Assembly (NCBI GenBank): GCA_020633295.1
Contig: JACKDW010000018.1
Coordinates: forward strand, 62,001 to 126,000
Direction: 5' to 3'
Origin: Myxococcales bacterium
Lineage (GTDB): Bacteria; Myxococcota_A; Polyangia; Nannocystales; Nannocystaceae
Length of the DNA: 64,000 bases
This document shows, piece after piece, positions 57,901-64,000 of the stretch (within the stretch, counting starts at the first letter, position 1; every line of letters begins with the position of its first letter). Under the pieces are notes generated by a model, which saw only the letters and a program-made list of their open reading frames with translations, had not been told where the DNA came from and searched no databases. The translations under genes and the position numbers were made by a program.

Positions 57901-60193
57901 GGCCCACGTCAACCTGTTCCGCAAGCCGCTGCGCACCGGCTTCCCGCTGTTCGAGCGCTCGTACCAGACCTGCCTCGAGAACGGCGACTTCCTCTACCTC
58001 TCGTTCGCCTGCTTCCACAGCGTGCTCCACCGCCTCGGCGTCGGCGACGAGCTCGACGAGCTGCGGCTCGACATCGACCGCTACCTCGTGCTGATGGAGC
58101 GGACCAAGGACCTGCAGTCGACCGCGATCCTCACGCTCGCGCGCCACATGATCGCGTCGCTGCAGGGCAGCGCGGAGACGCTGTCGACGCTCGGCGACGG
58201 CAGCTTCGACGGCGAGGCCTTCTACCGCGAGCTCGAGGCCTCCGGGCTCGTGCTCGTGCAGTTCCTGTATCACGTCACCGCGCTCAAGCTCGCGCTGCTC
58301 GCCGGCGAGCTCGACGCCGCGCTCGCGCGCGTCGACGCGGCCGCGCCGCTGCTCGGCAGCGCCGAGGGCACGCTCTACGGCACCGAGTTCTCGTTCTACG
58401 CCGCGTTCGCGGCGCTCGTCGCCGCGTCCCCGGGCGAGCCCACGCCGCGCGCCGAGCTCATCGATCACCACGCCGCGCGCCTGCGCGAGTGGGCGCGCAG
58501 CTGCCCCGAGAACTTCCGCCACCAGCACCTCGCGATCGAGGCCGAGCGCGCGCGCCTGCGCGGCGACGAGCTCGCCGCGATGTCGCGCTACGACGAGGCG
58601 ATCGACGCGGCCGCGCGCCAGGCCTACCCCCACCACGAGGCGCTGCTGTGCGAGCGCGCGGCCGCCTACTACCACGCGCGCGGCCGGGCTCGCGTCGCGC
58701 GGGCCTACGCCAGCGACGCGCACGGCGGCTACGCGCGCTGGGGCGCGCTCGCCAAGGTCGAGGCGCTCGCCTCGCTCTACCCGCACCTCGTGCGCGAGCG
58801 CGTCAAGCCCGGCGTGAGCACGACGACGACGACGAGCACGAACACGCAGACCGGCTGGATCGGCGCGCTCGACGTCAACGCGGTGATCCGGGCCTCGCAG
58901 GCGATCGCCAGCGAGCTGCGGATCGAGCGGCTGCTGCCGCGGCTGATGCGGCTCGTGATCGAGAACGCCGGGGCGGCGCGCGGCTACCTGCTGCTCGCCG
59001 ACGACGGCGCGCTGACGATCGAGGCCTCGGCGTCGGCCGACGAGGAGCACGGCCGCCTGCTGCCCTCGGTGCCGCTGATCGGCGACCACGCGCGCGGGCT
59101 GCTCTCGCCCGCGGTCGCGCACTACGTCGCGCGCACGCGCGAGAGCCTCGTGCTCGGCAACGCCGGCGTCGAGGGGGCGTTCGCCAGCGACGCGAGCCTG
59201 CGCCGCCTCAAGACGCGCTCGCTGATGTGCGCGCCGCTGCTCGACAAGGGCCAGCTGATCGGGATCATCTACCTCGTCAACGACATGGTCGTCGACGCGT
59301 TCACGCCCCAGCGCGCCGAGGTCGTCACGCTCATGGCCTCGCAGGCCGCGATCTCGCTGGCGAACGCGCGGCTGCTCGAGGAGGCGCGCGCCAGCAACAA
59401 GGCGCTCGAGGCCCGCACCCACGAGCTCGAGGAGGCGCGCGACGCCGCCGAGGCGGCGAACCGGGCCAAGAGCGTGTTCCTGGCGACGATGAGCCACGAG
59501 CTGCGGACGCCGCTCAACGCGATCATCGGCTACAGCGAGCTGGTCACCGAGGAGCTGCAGGGCGAGCAGCTCTTCGAGCTCGTCAGCGACATGCGGCGCA
59601 TCACCTCGTCGAGCACGCTGCTGCTCAACCTCATCAACGACATCCTCGACCTCTCCAAGATCGAGGCGGGGCGCGAGCGCATCATCCGGGCGGTCTTCGA
59701 CGTCGCCGCGATGACGCGCGACGTCGTGGCGTCGCTGCGGCCGCTCGCCGACAAGCGCGCCAACTCCTTCGAGCTCCGCGTCGGCGAGGGCGTCTCGACG
59801 CTCTACGCCGATCAGCCGAAGGTGCGCCAGTGCCTCGTCAACCTGGTCGCCAACGCGGTCAAGTTCACGCGCGACGGGACCATCTGGATCGAGCTCAAGC
59901 GCGTCGACGGCACGCTGCGCATCAGCGTCCGCGACACCGGGATCGGCATCACCCCCGAGCAGCTCGAGCGCCTGTTCAAGCCGTTCTCGCAGGGCGACGC
60001 CTCGACCACGCGCGAGTACGGCGGGACCGGGCTCGGCCTCGCGATCACGCGCCGGCTGTGCGAGATGATGGGCGGCACCGTCACGGTCGAGAGCGAGCTC
60101 GGGGTCGGGAGCGTGTTCACGATCGTGCTGCCCGACGTCGCGGCGCCGGGCGACGCCGGCGGGGTCGGGGTCCCTCGCGGGCGCGACCTGTGA
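54905..60193 (+). CDS. Giant Ser/Thr kinase-ATPase-GAF-histidine kinase hybrid
   Basis: 1762 residues from the ATG at 54905. (1) Ser/Thr kinase, 15-280: VVVKLPK with Lys47, HKDVKPQN with Asp139, DFG at 158-160, and the APE-like YISPEQTG; a Lys replaces Arg in HRD, usual for this group. (2) AAA-type ATPase, about 300-650: Walker A GYSGVGKT (about 339), Walker B LVLFIDDLQWSD (about 465). (3) A long helical, TPR-like scaffold to about 1315. (4) GAF domain, about 1320-1490. (5) Histidine kinase: HisKA with MSHELRTPLNAIIGY (about 1529), HATPase with NLVANAVKFT, DTGIGI and GGTGLGLAI to about 1735. It therefore joins eukaryotic-type and two-component signalling in one chain. There is no membrane segment. 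Its receiver partner is not beside it. Confidence 0.91.
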   Translation: MVLSSYTPSPEQEGLRHYALGDRLHESEEAILFRGVDCRDGRKVVVKLPKASTPTPRTLAKLRHEYSLTRELSLASVVRAHALERYGGGLALVLEDFGGAPLSRLMRSRALSLRERVSIGVALARALEGLHRHNIIHKDVKPQNVLVHPETGVVKLIDFGIATRLTQEHSGALSVNALEGTLAYISPEQTGRVNRVVDHRSDLYSLGATLYELFSGILPFASLDALELVHSHIARRPVPPHERDSKIPLALSNIVMKLLAKAAEERYQSARGVAADLARVYNELEAGGALEPFKLATEDRLDVLRFPQRLYGREREFSELVHAFSRSRAGETQLVLIRGYSGVGKTALVQELRGVVSGHRGQLVSGKFDQRGLGSAYEPVASALRELLRRLLGEPEETLRRWRSALTAAVGANGQVIADIVPELTLLLGRQQEVPSLGPVETQNRFTLVFQNFLRVFATAAHPLVLFIDDLQWSDPASRKLLQLVLKGPDSGHLLVIGAYRDNEVEPGHPLRAWIDAARRSGAPVVELELSALGRGEVERLLADTFAREPKDITSLTSLVHEKTGGNPFFTRQFLQTLYEDGALWFDAAKGRWTWDVGRAREAVVTDNVVDFMLGKLGRLREETRRVLRLAACVGGRFDQRTLTTVAGLAPTRVSAALWEALREGLVVPLDPEYRLHEASGGAEALGLSVSYRFLHDRVQQTAYSTMDAEQRERAHLRIGRLLLSSAEDDAARGHALEHLNLSAAAIEDPAERRALAEMNHHAGLRAKAATAYEPAADLLAAGIRLLAGGGWQEAPALAFSLHIERVECEFLSGRFDVAESLFGELLERTRSPIERAQVHNLRIVLYSTLGKFADAVAAGREGLALFAIELTDDPAVLAVEFGEVERQLEGREIRSLVELPEMEDPAAEAVLRLLMHLAPPTFFVAPSLFPIVASKPVNISLACGNSSISAYGYMMYAMVLAAMVGDYERAHAFGTLALDITERRGSAELAGMLPVTFAAHVNLFRKPLRTGFPLFERSYQTCLENGDFLYLSFACFHSVLHRLGVGDELDELRLDIDRYLVLMERTKDLQSTAILTLARHMIASLQGSAETLSTLGDGSFDGEAFYRELEASGLVLVQFLYHVTALKLALLAGELDAALARVDAAAPLLGSAEGTLYGTEFSFYAAFAALVAASPGEPTPRAELIDHHAARLREWARSCPENFRHQHLAIEAERARLRGDELAAMSRYDEAIDAAARQAYPHHEALLCERAAAYYHARGRARVARAYASDAHGGYARWGALAKVEALASLYPHLVRERVKPGVSTTTTTSTNTQTGWIGALDVNAVIRASQAIASELRIERLLPRLMRLVIENAGAARGYLLLADDGALTIEASASADEEHGRLLPSVPLIGDHARGLLSPAVAHYVARTRESLVLGNAGVEGAFASDASLRRLKTRSLMCAPLLDKGQLIGIIYLVNDMVVDAFTPQRAEVVTLMASQAAISLANARLLEEARASNKALEARTHELEEARDAAEAANRAKSVFLATMSHELRTPLNAIIGYSELVTEELQGEQLFELVSDMRRITSSSTLLLNLINDILDLSKIEAGRERIIRAVFDVAAMTRDVVASLRPLADKRANSFELRVGEGVSTLYADQPKVRQCLVNLVANAVKFTRDGTIWIELKRVDGTLRISVRDTGIGITPEQLERLFKPFSQGDASTTREYGGTGLGLAITRRLCEMMGGTVTVESELGVGSVFTIVLPDVAAPGDAGGVGVPRGRDL

Positions 60194-60210
60194 CGCGCCT
60201 GCCTATGTGT

Positions 60211-60999
60211 CTACTCGGTCAGCTTTGAGATGGCCGGCTCGGCGCGCTCGGGGCCCATCGCCGCGTAGCCGCCGTCGACGGGGAGGTCGGCGCCGGTGAT
60301 GAACGACGCGTCGTCCGAGCACAGGAACACCGCCGCCTGGGCCACCTCGTCGGGGTCGCCGACGCGGCGCAGCAGGTGAAACGGCGCGGCCACGCGGTCC
60401 GTCTTCGCGCGGTCGCCCTCGGTCAGCTCGTCCATCAGCCGGCACCACGTCCAGCCCGGCGAGACGCTGTTGACGCGGATGTTGTCCGGCGCGAGGTCCA
60501 TGGCCTGGTTGCGCGTCAGCTGGAGGATCGCCGCCTTGCTCACCGGGTACAGCCAGCGGCCGGTCTGCGCGACCTTGGCGCTGATGCTCCCGAAGTTGAC
60601 CACCGCGCCGCCGCCGCGCGCGATCATGTGGGGGCGCGCCGCCTTCACGAGCATGACGCCGCCGACGAGGTTGATGTCGAGCGCCGTCAGCCAGTCGGCG
60701 CGGCTCGAGTTGATCCCGTCGTCGAGGTACGTGCAGGCGACGTTGAGGACGAAGTCGACGCCGCCGAAGCGCGCCGCGGTCGCGGCCACGCACGCGTCGA
60801 TGTCGGCGTCGCGCGCGAGGTCGGTGCGCTGCATCAGCGCCCGGTCGCCGAGCTCGCGCGCGAGCGCGGCCCCCGGCTCCACGGCGATGTCGGCGATCGT
60901 CACGCGCGCGCCGGCCCCGTGCAGCGCCCGGACCACGCGCGCGCCGATGCTCTGCGCGCCGCCGGAGACGATCGCGACCTTGCCCTTGATTCCCCTCAT
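60211..60999 (-). CDS. Short-chain dehydrogenase/reductase
   Basis: 262 residues from the ATG at 60999, with a GGGAGGG ribosome binding site. NAD(P) motif is SGGAQSIG near residue 12, the usual NNAG is replaced by NVACTY (a non-standard structural motif), catalytic Ser in FGSISAK, and Y-P-V-S-K at about 153-157. VNSVSPGWTWC is the following loop. Substrate unknown. The gene is divergent from the StyA-type monooxygenase gene, with a shared 218-base region, so the two may act on the same pathway. Confidence 0.86.
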   Translation of the reverse strand: MRGIKGKVAIVSGGAQSIGARVVRALHGAGARVTIADIAVEPGAALARELGDRALMQRTDLARDADIDACVAATAARFGGVDFVLNVACTYLDDGINSSRADWLTALDINLVGGVMLVKAARPHMIARGGGAVVNFGSISAKVAQTGRWLYPVSKAAILQLTRNQAMDLAPDNIRVNSVSPGWTWCRLMDELTEGDRAKTDRVAAPFHLLRRVGDPDEVAQAAVFLCSDDASFITGADLPVDGGYAAMGPERAEPAISKLTE

Positions 61000-61074
61000 G
61001 ATGGTCGTCCCTCCCGGCTCTCGCCGTCGCGATGGTACCGACGGGGCGCGGGGCGGCGCGGGATTTTTCGCCGA

Positions 61075-61097
61075 GCGCGCGCGCGCGCGCGCGCGCG
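61075..61097. repeat. (GC)n dinucleotide run in a divergent promoter region
   Basis: About 11 GC units between the SDR and StyA-type genes. It may affect DNA structure or spacing; the sequence length should be checked. Confidence 0.8.
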
Positions 61098-61217
61098 TCG
61101 ACGCCTCAAACCGCGCGCCTGGGGTATGATCGGGGCTCGCCGCGGACCGCGGCGCGTCACTCCAGGCGCGCCCGAGGACAGGTCCGCGCCGCAACCTCGC
61201 CCACACAAGGGGGACTC

Positions 61218-62462
61218 ATGCGTCGCATCGCAATCGTCGGGGGTGGTCAGTCCGGGCTCCAGCTCGCGCTCGGGCTCCAGCAGCACGGCTACAAGGTCAC
61301 GGTCGTGACGGACCGCAGCGGGGAGGACATCGCCGCCGGCCGCGTGATGTCCAGCCAGTGCATGTTCCACACCGCGCTCGAGTACGAGCGTGAGCTCGGG
61401 CTGAACTACTGGGAGGCCGAGGGTCCCTACGTCGAGGGCATGTCGATGAGCATCGCCGGCCCCGACGGCTCGCGCCCGGTGCACTGGTCCGCGCGCCTCG
61501 AGCGGCCGGCGCAGGCGATCGATCAGCGCGTGAAGTACCCGCGCTGGATGCAGGAGGTCGAGGACCGCGGCGGCGCGCTGATCATCGAGCGCTGCGACGC
61601 GGCGGGCCTGGAGCGGCTCGCGAAGGAGCACGAGCTCGTGATCGTCGCCTCGGGCAAGGGTGACCTCAAGGACCTGTTCCCGGCGTCGCCCGCACGCACC
61701 ATGCACGGGCAGCCGATGCGCGCGCTCGCGTTGACCTACGTCAAGAACATGACGCCGCGCGAGGAGTTCACCGCGGTCAACTTCAACATCGTCCCGGGCG
61801 TCGGCGAGTACTTCGTGTTCCCGGCGCTGACGACCACGGGCGCCTGCGAGATCATGGTCTTCGAGGGCCTCCCCGGCGGGCCGATGGACTGCTGGGGCGA
61901 CGTGCGCACGCCGCAGGCGCACCTGGCGAAGAGCAGGTGGATCCTCGACACGTTCTTGCCGTGGGAGGCCGCGCGCTGCCAGGACGTCGCGCTGACCGAC
62001 GACAACGGCACGCTCGCGGGGCGCTTCCAGCCGGTGGTGCGCGAGCCGGTCGCGCGCCTGCCCTCGGGCGCGAGGGTGCTCGGGATGGCCGACGCGGTCT
62101 GTCTCAACGACCCGATCACGGGGCAGGGCTCGAACAACGCGAGCAAGGCGGCCCACGCCTACCTCCACGCGATCCTCGAGCGCGGCCGCGAGTCGCTCAC
62201 GGACGAGGCCTGGATGCGCGCGACCTTCGATCGCGCCTGGACCGGCGAGGGGGTCGGCGCCGCGACGCTGTGGACCAACGCGCTGCTGCTGCCGCCGCCG
62301 CCCCACGTGCTCCAGCTGTTCGGCGCCGCCAACACGCTCGGCGGCATCGCGTCGCGCTTCGTCAACGCCTTCGACGACCCGCGCGACTTCGGGGGCTGGT
62401 TCCTCGACCCCGGCGGCGCCGAGCGCTTCATCGCCGAGCAGCAGGCCGGCGCCGCGAGCTAG
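61218..62462 (+). CDS. StyA-type styrene/indole monooxygenase-like flavoprotein
   Basis: 414 residues, the same size as StyA. ATG with an AAGGGGG ribosome binding site. FAD motif IVGGGQSGLQLALGLQQHGYKV at the N-terminus, the family phrase RVMSSQCMFHTALEYERELGLNYW, and VIVASGKGDLKDLFP. C-terminal GMADAVCLNDPITGQGSNNASKAAHAYLHAI is the second FAD-contact segment of this group. These oxygenases epoxidise styrene or indole-like alkenes with FADH2 supplied by a separate reductase (StyB). No flavin reductase gene is nearby in the window, so the partner must be elsewhere. A TATGAT box is 87 bases upstream. Divergent from an SDR gene. Confidence 0.85.
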   Translation: MRRIAIVGGGQSGLQLALGLQQHGYKVTVVTDRSGEDIAAGRVMSSQCMFHTALEYERELGLNYWEAEGPYVEGMSMSIAGPDGSRPVHWSARLERPAQAIDQRVKYPRWMQEVEDRGGALIIERCDAAGLERLAKEHELVIVASGKGDLKDLFPASPARTMHGQPMRALALTYVKNMTPREEFTAVNFNIVPGVGEYFVFPALTTTGACEIMVFEGLPGGPMDCWGDVRTPQAHLAKSRWILDTFLPWEAARCQDVALTDDNGTLAGRFQPVVREPVARLPSGARVLGMADAVCLNDPITGQGSNNASKAAHAYLHAILERGRESLTDEAWMRATFDRAWTGEGVGAATLWTNALLLPPPPHVLQLFGAANTLGGIASRFVNAFDDPRDFGGWFLDPGGAERFIAEQQAGAAS

Positions 62463-62499
62463 GTCAGCGCCTCACCTCGGGGGCGCGGCCGCGCAGCGA

Positions 62500-63507
62500 T
62501 CACGCCGCGGCCGCGGGGCGCGTGACGTCGCGCAGGACCGCGGCGTAGCCTGGCGAGACCAGCGCGCCGCGCAGCGCCCCGCGCTCGCGCAGCAGCCGGT
62601 GCATGCGCGGGAGGTTGTAGCAGGGCACCGTCATGACCATGTGGTGCTCCAGGTGGTAGCCGACGCCGTGCGGCGCGAGCAGGAAGCGCGCGAGCGGGCC
62701 GGGCGTCGTCGTCCGGGTGTTGCGCAGCGGGTCGGGGCCCGGCTCGGTGCAGCCGTGCTCCGCGATCGAGCGCACGCGCAGCAGCGCGCTGTAGGTCGTC
62801 ATGTACGCCGCCCACCACAGCGCGAAGAGCCACGGCGCGCCGGCCAGCCACGTGATCGAGAAGCCCACGAGGTTGACGAGCGCGATCGGCCCGAGGTGCC
62901 GCAGCCCGGTGCCGATCGCGGTCCCCCAGCTGCGCCCCGACGTGTCGATCCACTCGACGTCGGTGGACGCCGAGTAGCGCATGCGCCCGATCCCCATCAT
63001 CACGACCGCGAACACGCGCTTGGCCGAGCTGACGCCGAGGAGGTCGCGGGCGAAGCGACGGGCCAGGCGCGCGGGGGTCGTCGGGTAGCCCGCGACGAGC
63101 GCGAGGTCGGGATCGTCGTCTGTCCCGGTGAGCAGGTGATGGCGGCGGTGGTGCTGCCAGTAGCGCCGCATCGAGACGTTGTTGGGCAGCCCGCACAGCC
63201 AGCGCCCGACCGCGTCGTTGAGCCGGCGCGAGCGCGTCAGGATGCCGTGCGCGGCGTCGTGGGTCAGGACCGCGAGCGCGAGCTGGCGACCGCCGAGGAT
63301 CACGAGCGCGGGCCCGACGGTCCAGACCGAGGGGTAGCGCGCGACGATCGCGAGCGTCGCCGCGATCACGCCCCAGGTGAACGCGACCTCCAAGAGCCCG
63401 CGCGCGTCCGAGCGCGTCGTGAGCTCGCGCAGCTCGTCGCGCGAGAGGTAGTCGCGGACGTTGAAGCGCCGCGCGTGCGTCGGGCCGGAGGGCATCGGCG
63501 TGATCAT
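62500..63507 (-). CDS. Fatty acid desaturase family protein
   Basis: 335 residues. Three histidine boxes are present: HDAAH at 83-87, HHRRHH at 119-124 and HLEHH near 285. At least two hydrophobic helix pairs (FTWGVIAATLAIVARYPSVW and LVNLVGFSITWLAGAPWLFALWWAAY) flank them. The conserved YHLEHHMVMTVPCYNLPRMHRLL is typical of acyl-lipid or sphingolipid/carotenoid-hydroxylase-type enzymes. It should be an integral di-iron enzyme of the inner membrane that introduces a double bond or hydroxyl in a lipid chain. Convergent with the StyA-type gene (37-base gap). Confidence 0.89.
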   Translation of the reverse strand: MITPMPSGPTHARRFNVRDYLSRDELRELTTRSDARGLLEVAFTWGVIAATLAIVARYPSVWTVGPALVILGGRQLALAVLTHDAAHGILTRSRRLNDAVGRWLCGLPNNVSMRRYWQHHRRHHLLTGTDDDPDLALVAGYPTTPARLARRFARDLLGVSSAKRVFAVVMMGIGRMRYSASTDVEWIDTSGRSWGTAIGTGLRHLGPIALVNLVGFSITWLAGAPWLFALWWAAYMTTYSALLRVRSIAEHGCTEPGPDPLRNTRTTTPGPLARFLLAPHGVGYHLEHHMVMTVPCYNLPRMHRLLRERGALRGALVSPGYAAVLRDVTRPAAAA

Positions 63508-63644
63508 GGTACACGCAGCGCGCGGCCTCGCGTCGCGGCGCGGCGCGTCGTCGGCCCTTGAGCCGGCGGCAGCGTTCGCGGCGCTCGGATATCCTGGGAG
63601 TAGCCGCAGGCGACACGCGCGGTGAGCCCTGCGCGAGCGCGACG

Positions 63645-64000
63645 ATGCGACAGACCTGGCGCCCCGATCGACTCGGCGTCCGCACGGAGACCGAGCGCGT
63701 GCGCTGCTCGAGCTGCGGGCAGCGCCACGTCGTGATCTACGGGCTCAAGTGTTATCCCGGGCAGGAGCGCGACGACGTCGGCCTCGACTGCCAGCGCTGC
63801 GGCGCCGAGGACATCACCCGCATCTACTACGTCGGCGCCTACGCCTATCATCGGCTCGGCGAGTTTCGTCGGCTGCAGCTGCGCTCCCAGTGGCCGCCCG
63901 TCGCGATCGCGTGCGGCCTCCTGCTGCTCGTGGTCCTCGGTCTGTTCTCCTGCGAGCGCAGCGGGCTCCGGCTCGCGGTGGAGTGCGAGAAGGCGCAGCT
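63645..64000 (+). CDS. Zinc-ribbon membrane protein (runs off the right edge)
   Basis: The frame is open from the ATG at 63645 to the end of the window (at least 118 residues). A zinc ribbon is at about 21-53: CSSCGQRHVVIYGLKC, then DCQRCGAED (two CxxC pairs, with a further Cys in between). A single membrane segment follows near 88-105 (PPVAIACGLLLLVVLGLFSC). A cytoplasmic zinc ribbon and an outer C-terminal part are likely. No family was named. TATCCT lies upstream near 63590 and may be its -10 box, in the 138-base divergent region with the desaturase gene. Confidence 0.66.
   Translation, partial: MRQTWRPDRLGVRTETERVRCSSCGQRHVVIYGLKCYPGQERDDVGLDCQRCGAEDITRIYYVGAYAYHRLGEFRRLQLRSQWPPVAIACGLLLLVVLGLFSCERSGLRLAVECEKAQ

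Noticed and set aside
54440..59497. Very long open frame on the minus strand opposite the giant kinase
   Set aside because: Its composition is Arg/Ala/Glu/Leu noise mirrored from the kinase gene, without motifs. The plus-strand protein is clearly real.
63504..63851. Minus-strand frame overlapping the start of the zinc-ribbon gene
   Set aside because: The plus strand there has two CxxC pairs and a membrane segment; the minus frame has no features.

Overview
The window is very GC-rich chromosomal DNA that looks like a myxobacterium of the Nannocystis type. The reasons are indirect but agree with each other. There are many secreted lipoproteins whose lipobox is followed by Ser/Thr/Gly/Asp-rich low-complexity linkers. 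Kinase genes carry TPR, ATPase or histidine-kinase modules. There is a MopE-type metal-binding motif, a myxobacterial Cys-rich repeat and an RCC1-repeat lipoprotein. Start codons are often GTG. I saw no rRNA, tRNA, CRISPR array, insertion sequence or prophage.

Layout. 0-5.3 kb: a lipoprotein running off the left edge, a small 2OG-Fe(II) oxygenase-like protein, a HAD phosphatase, a cupin/JmjC-like protein, a lipoprotein, an AhpD-like protein, and an ECF sigma factor followed by a tiny zinc-type anti-sigma candidate. 5.3-8.5 kb: a large four-domain RNA-repair protein (MJ1316 end-recognition, EEP nuclease, 2H phosphoesterase, poly(A)-polymerase-type nucleotidyltransferase), broken by one frameshift. 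8.6-20.6 kb: small lipoproteins, an SDR, a STAS-like protein, an aminotransferase/sulfotransferase pair, a decayed M14 carboxypeptidase, a response regulator plus Hpt pair, a vWA lipoprotein and a lipoprotein with an S74-like domain. 20.6-27.4 kb: a BKACE enzyme, a DUF3667 membrane protein, an RCC1 lipoprotein, an ankyrin-KOW protein and a SIMPL protein. 27.5-33.6 kb: a leucine/acyl-CoA catabolic operon (methylcrotonyl-CoA carboxylase alpha and beta, enoyl-CoA hydratase, PECR-like SDR) with a divergent SCP2 protein.

33.9-45.3 kb: ComM/YifB, two CrtISO-like FAD oxidoreductases, a lipoprotein hydrolase with a long Gly-Asp repeat, a MerR regulator with a long palindrome at its start, and a divergent, translationally coupled amidohydrolase / beta-barrel candidate / lipoprotein trio. 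45.7-54.5 kb: a divergent membrane Ser/Thr kinase with TPRs, a multiply frameshifted Eco57I-like DNA methyltransferase, a SAM methyltransferase, a zinc-less DksA-like protein, a MopE/C-type-lectin lipoprotein and an NBR1-Ig-type lipoprotein. 54.9-64 kb: a giant Ser/Thr kinase-ATPase-GAF-histidine kinase, an SDR divergent to a StyA-type flavin monooxygenase, a fatty-acid desaturase and a zinc-ribbon membrane protein running off the right edge.

Two themes cut across the genes. First, at least seven genes have a TANNNT hexamer exactly six bases before the start codon, some with a plausible -35 box, which points to widespread leaderless transcription. Second, five otherwise intact genes carry a single frame change in a GC-rich run. 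This may be sequencing error, so those genes are annotated across the break; the methyltransferase and the M14 gene look more seriously damaged.
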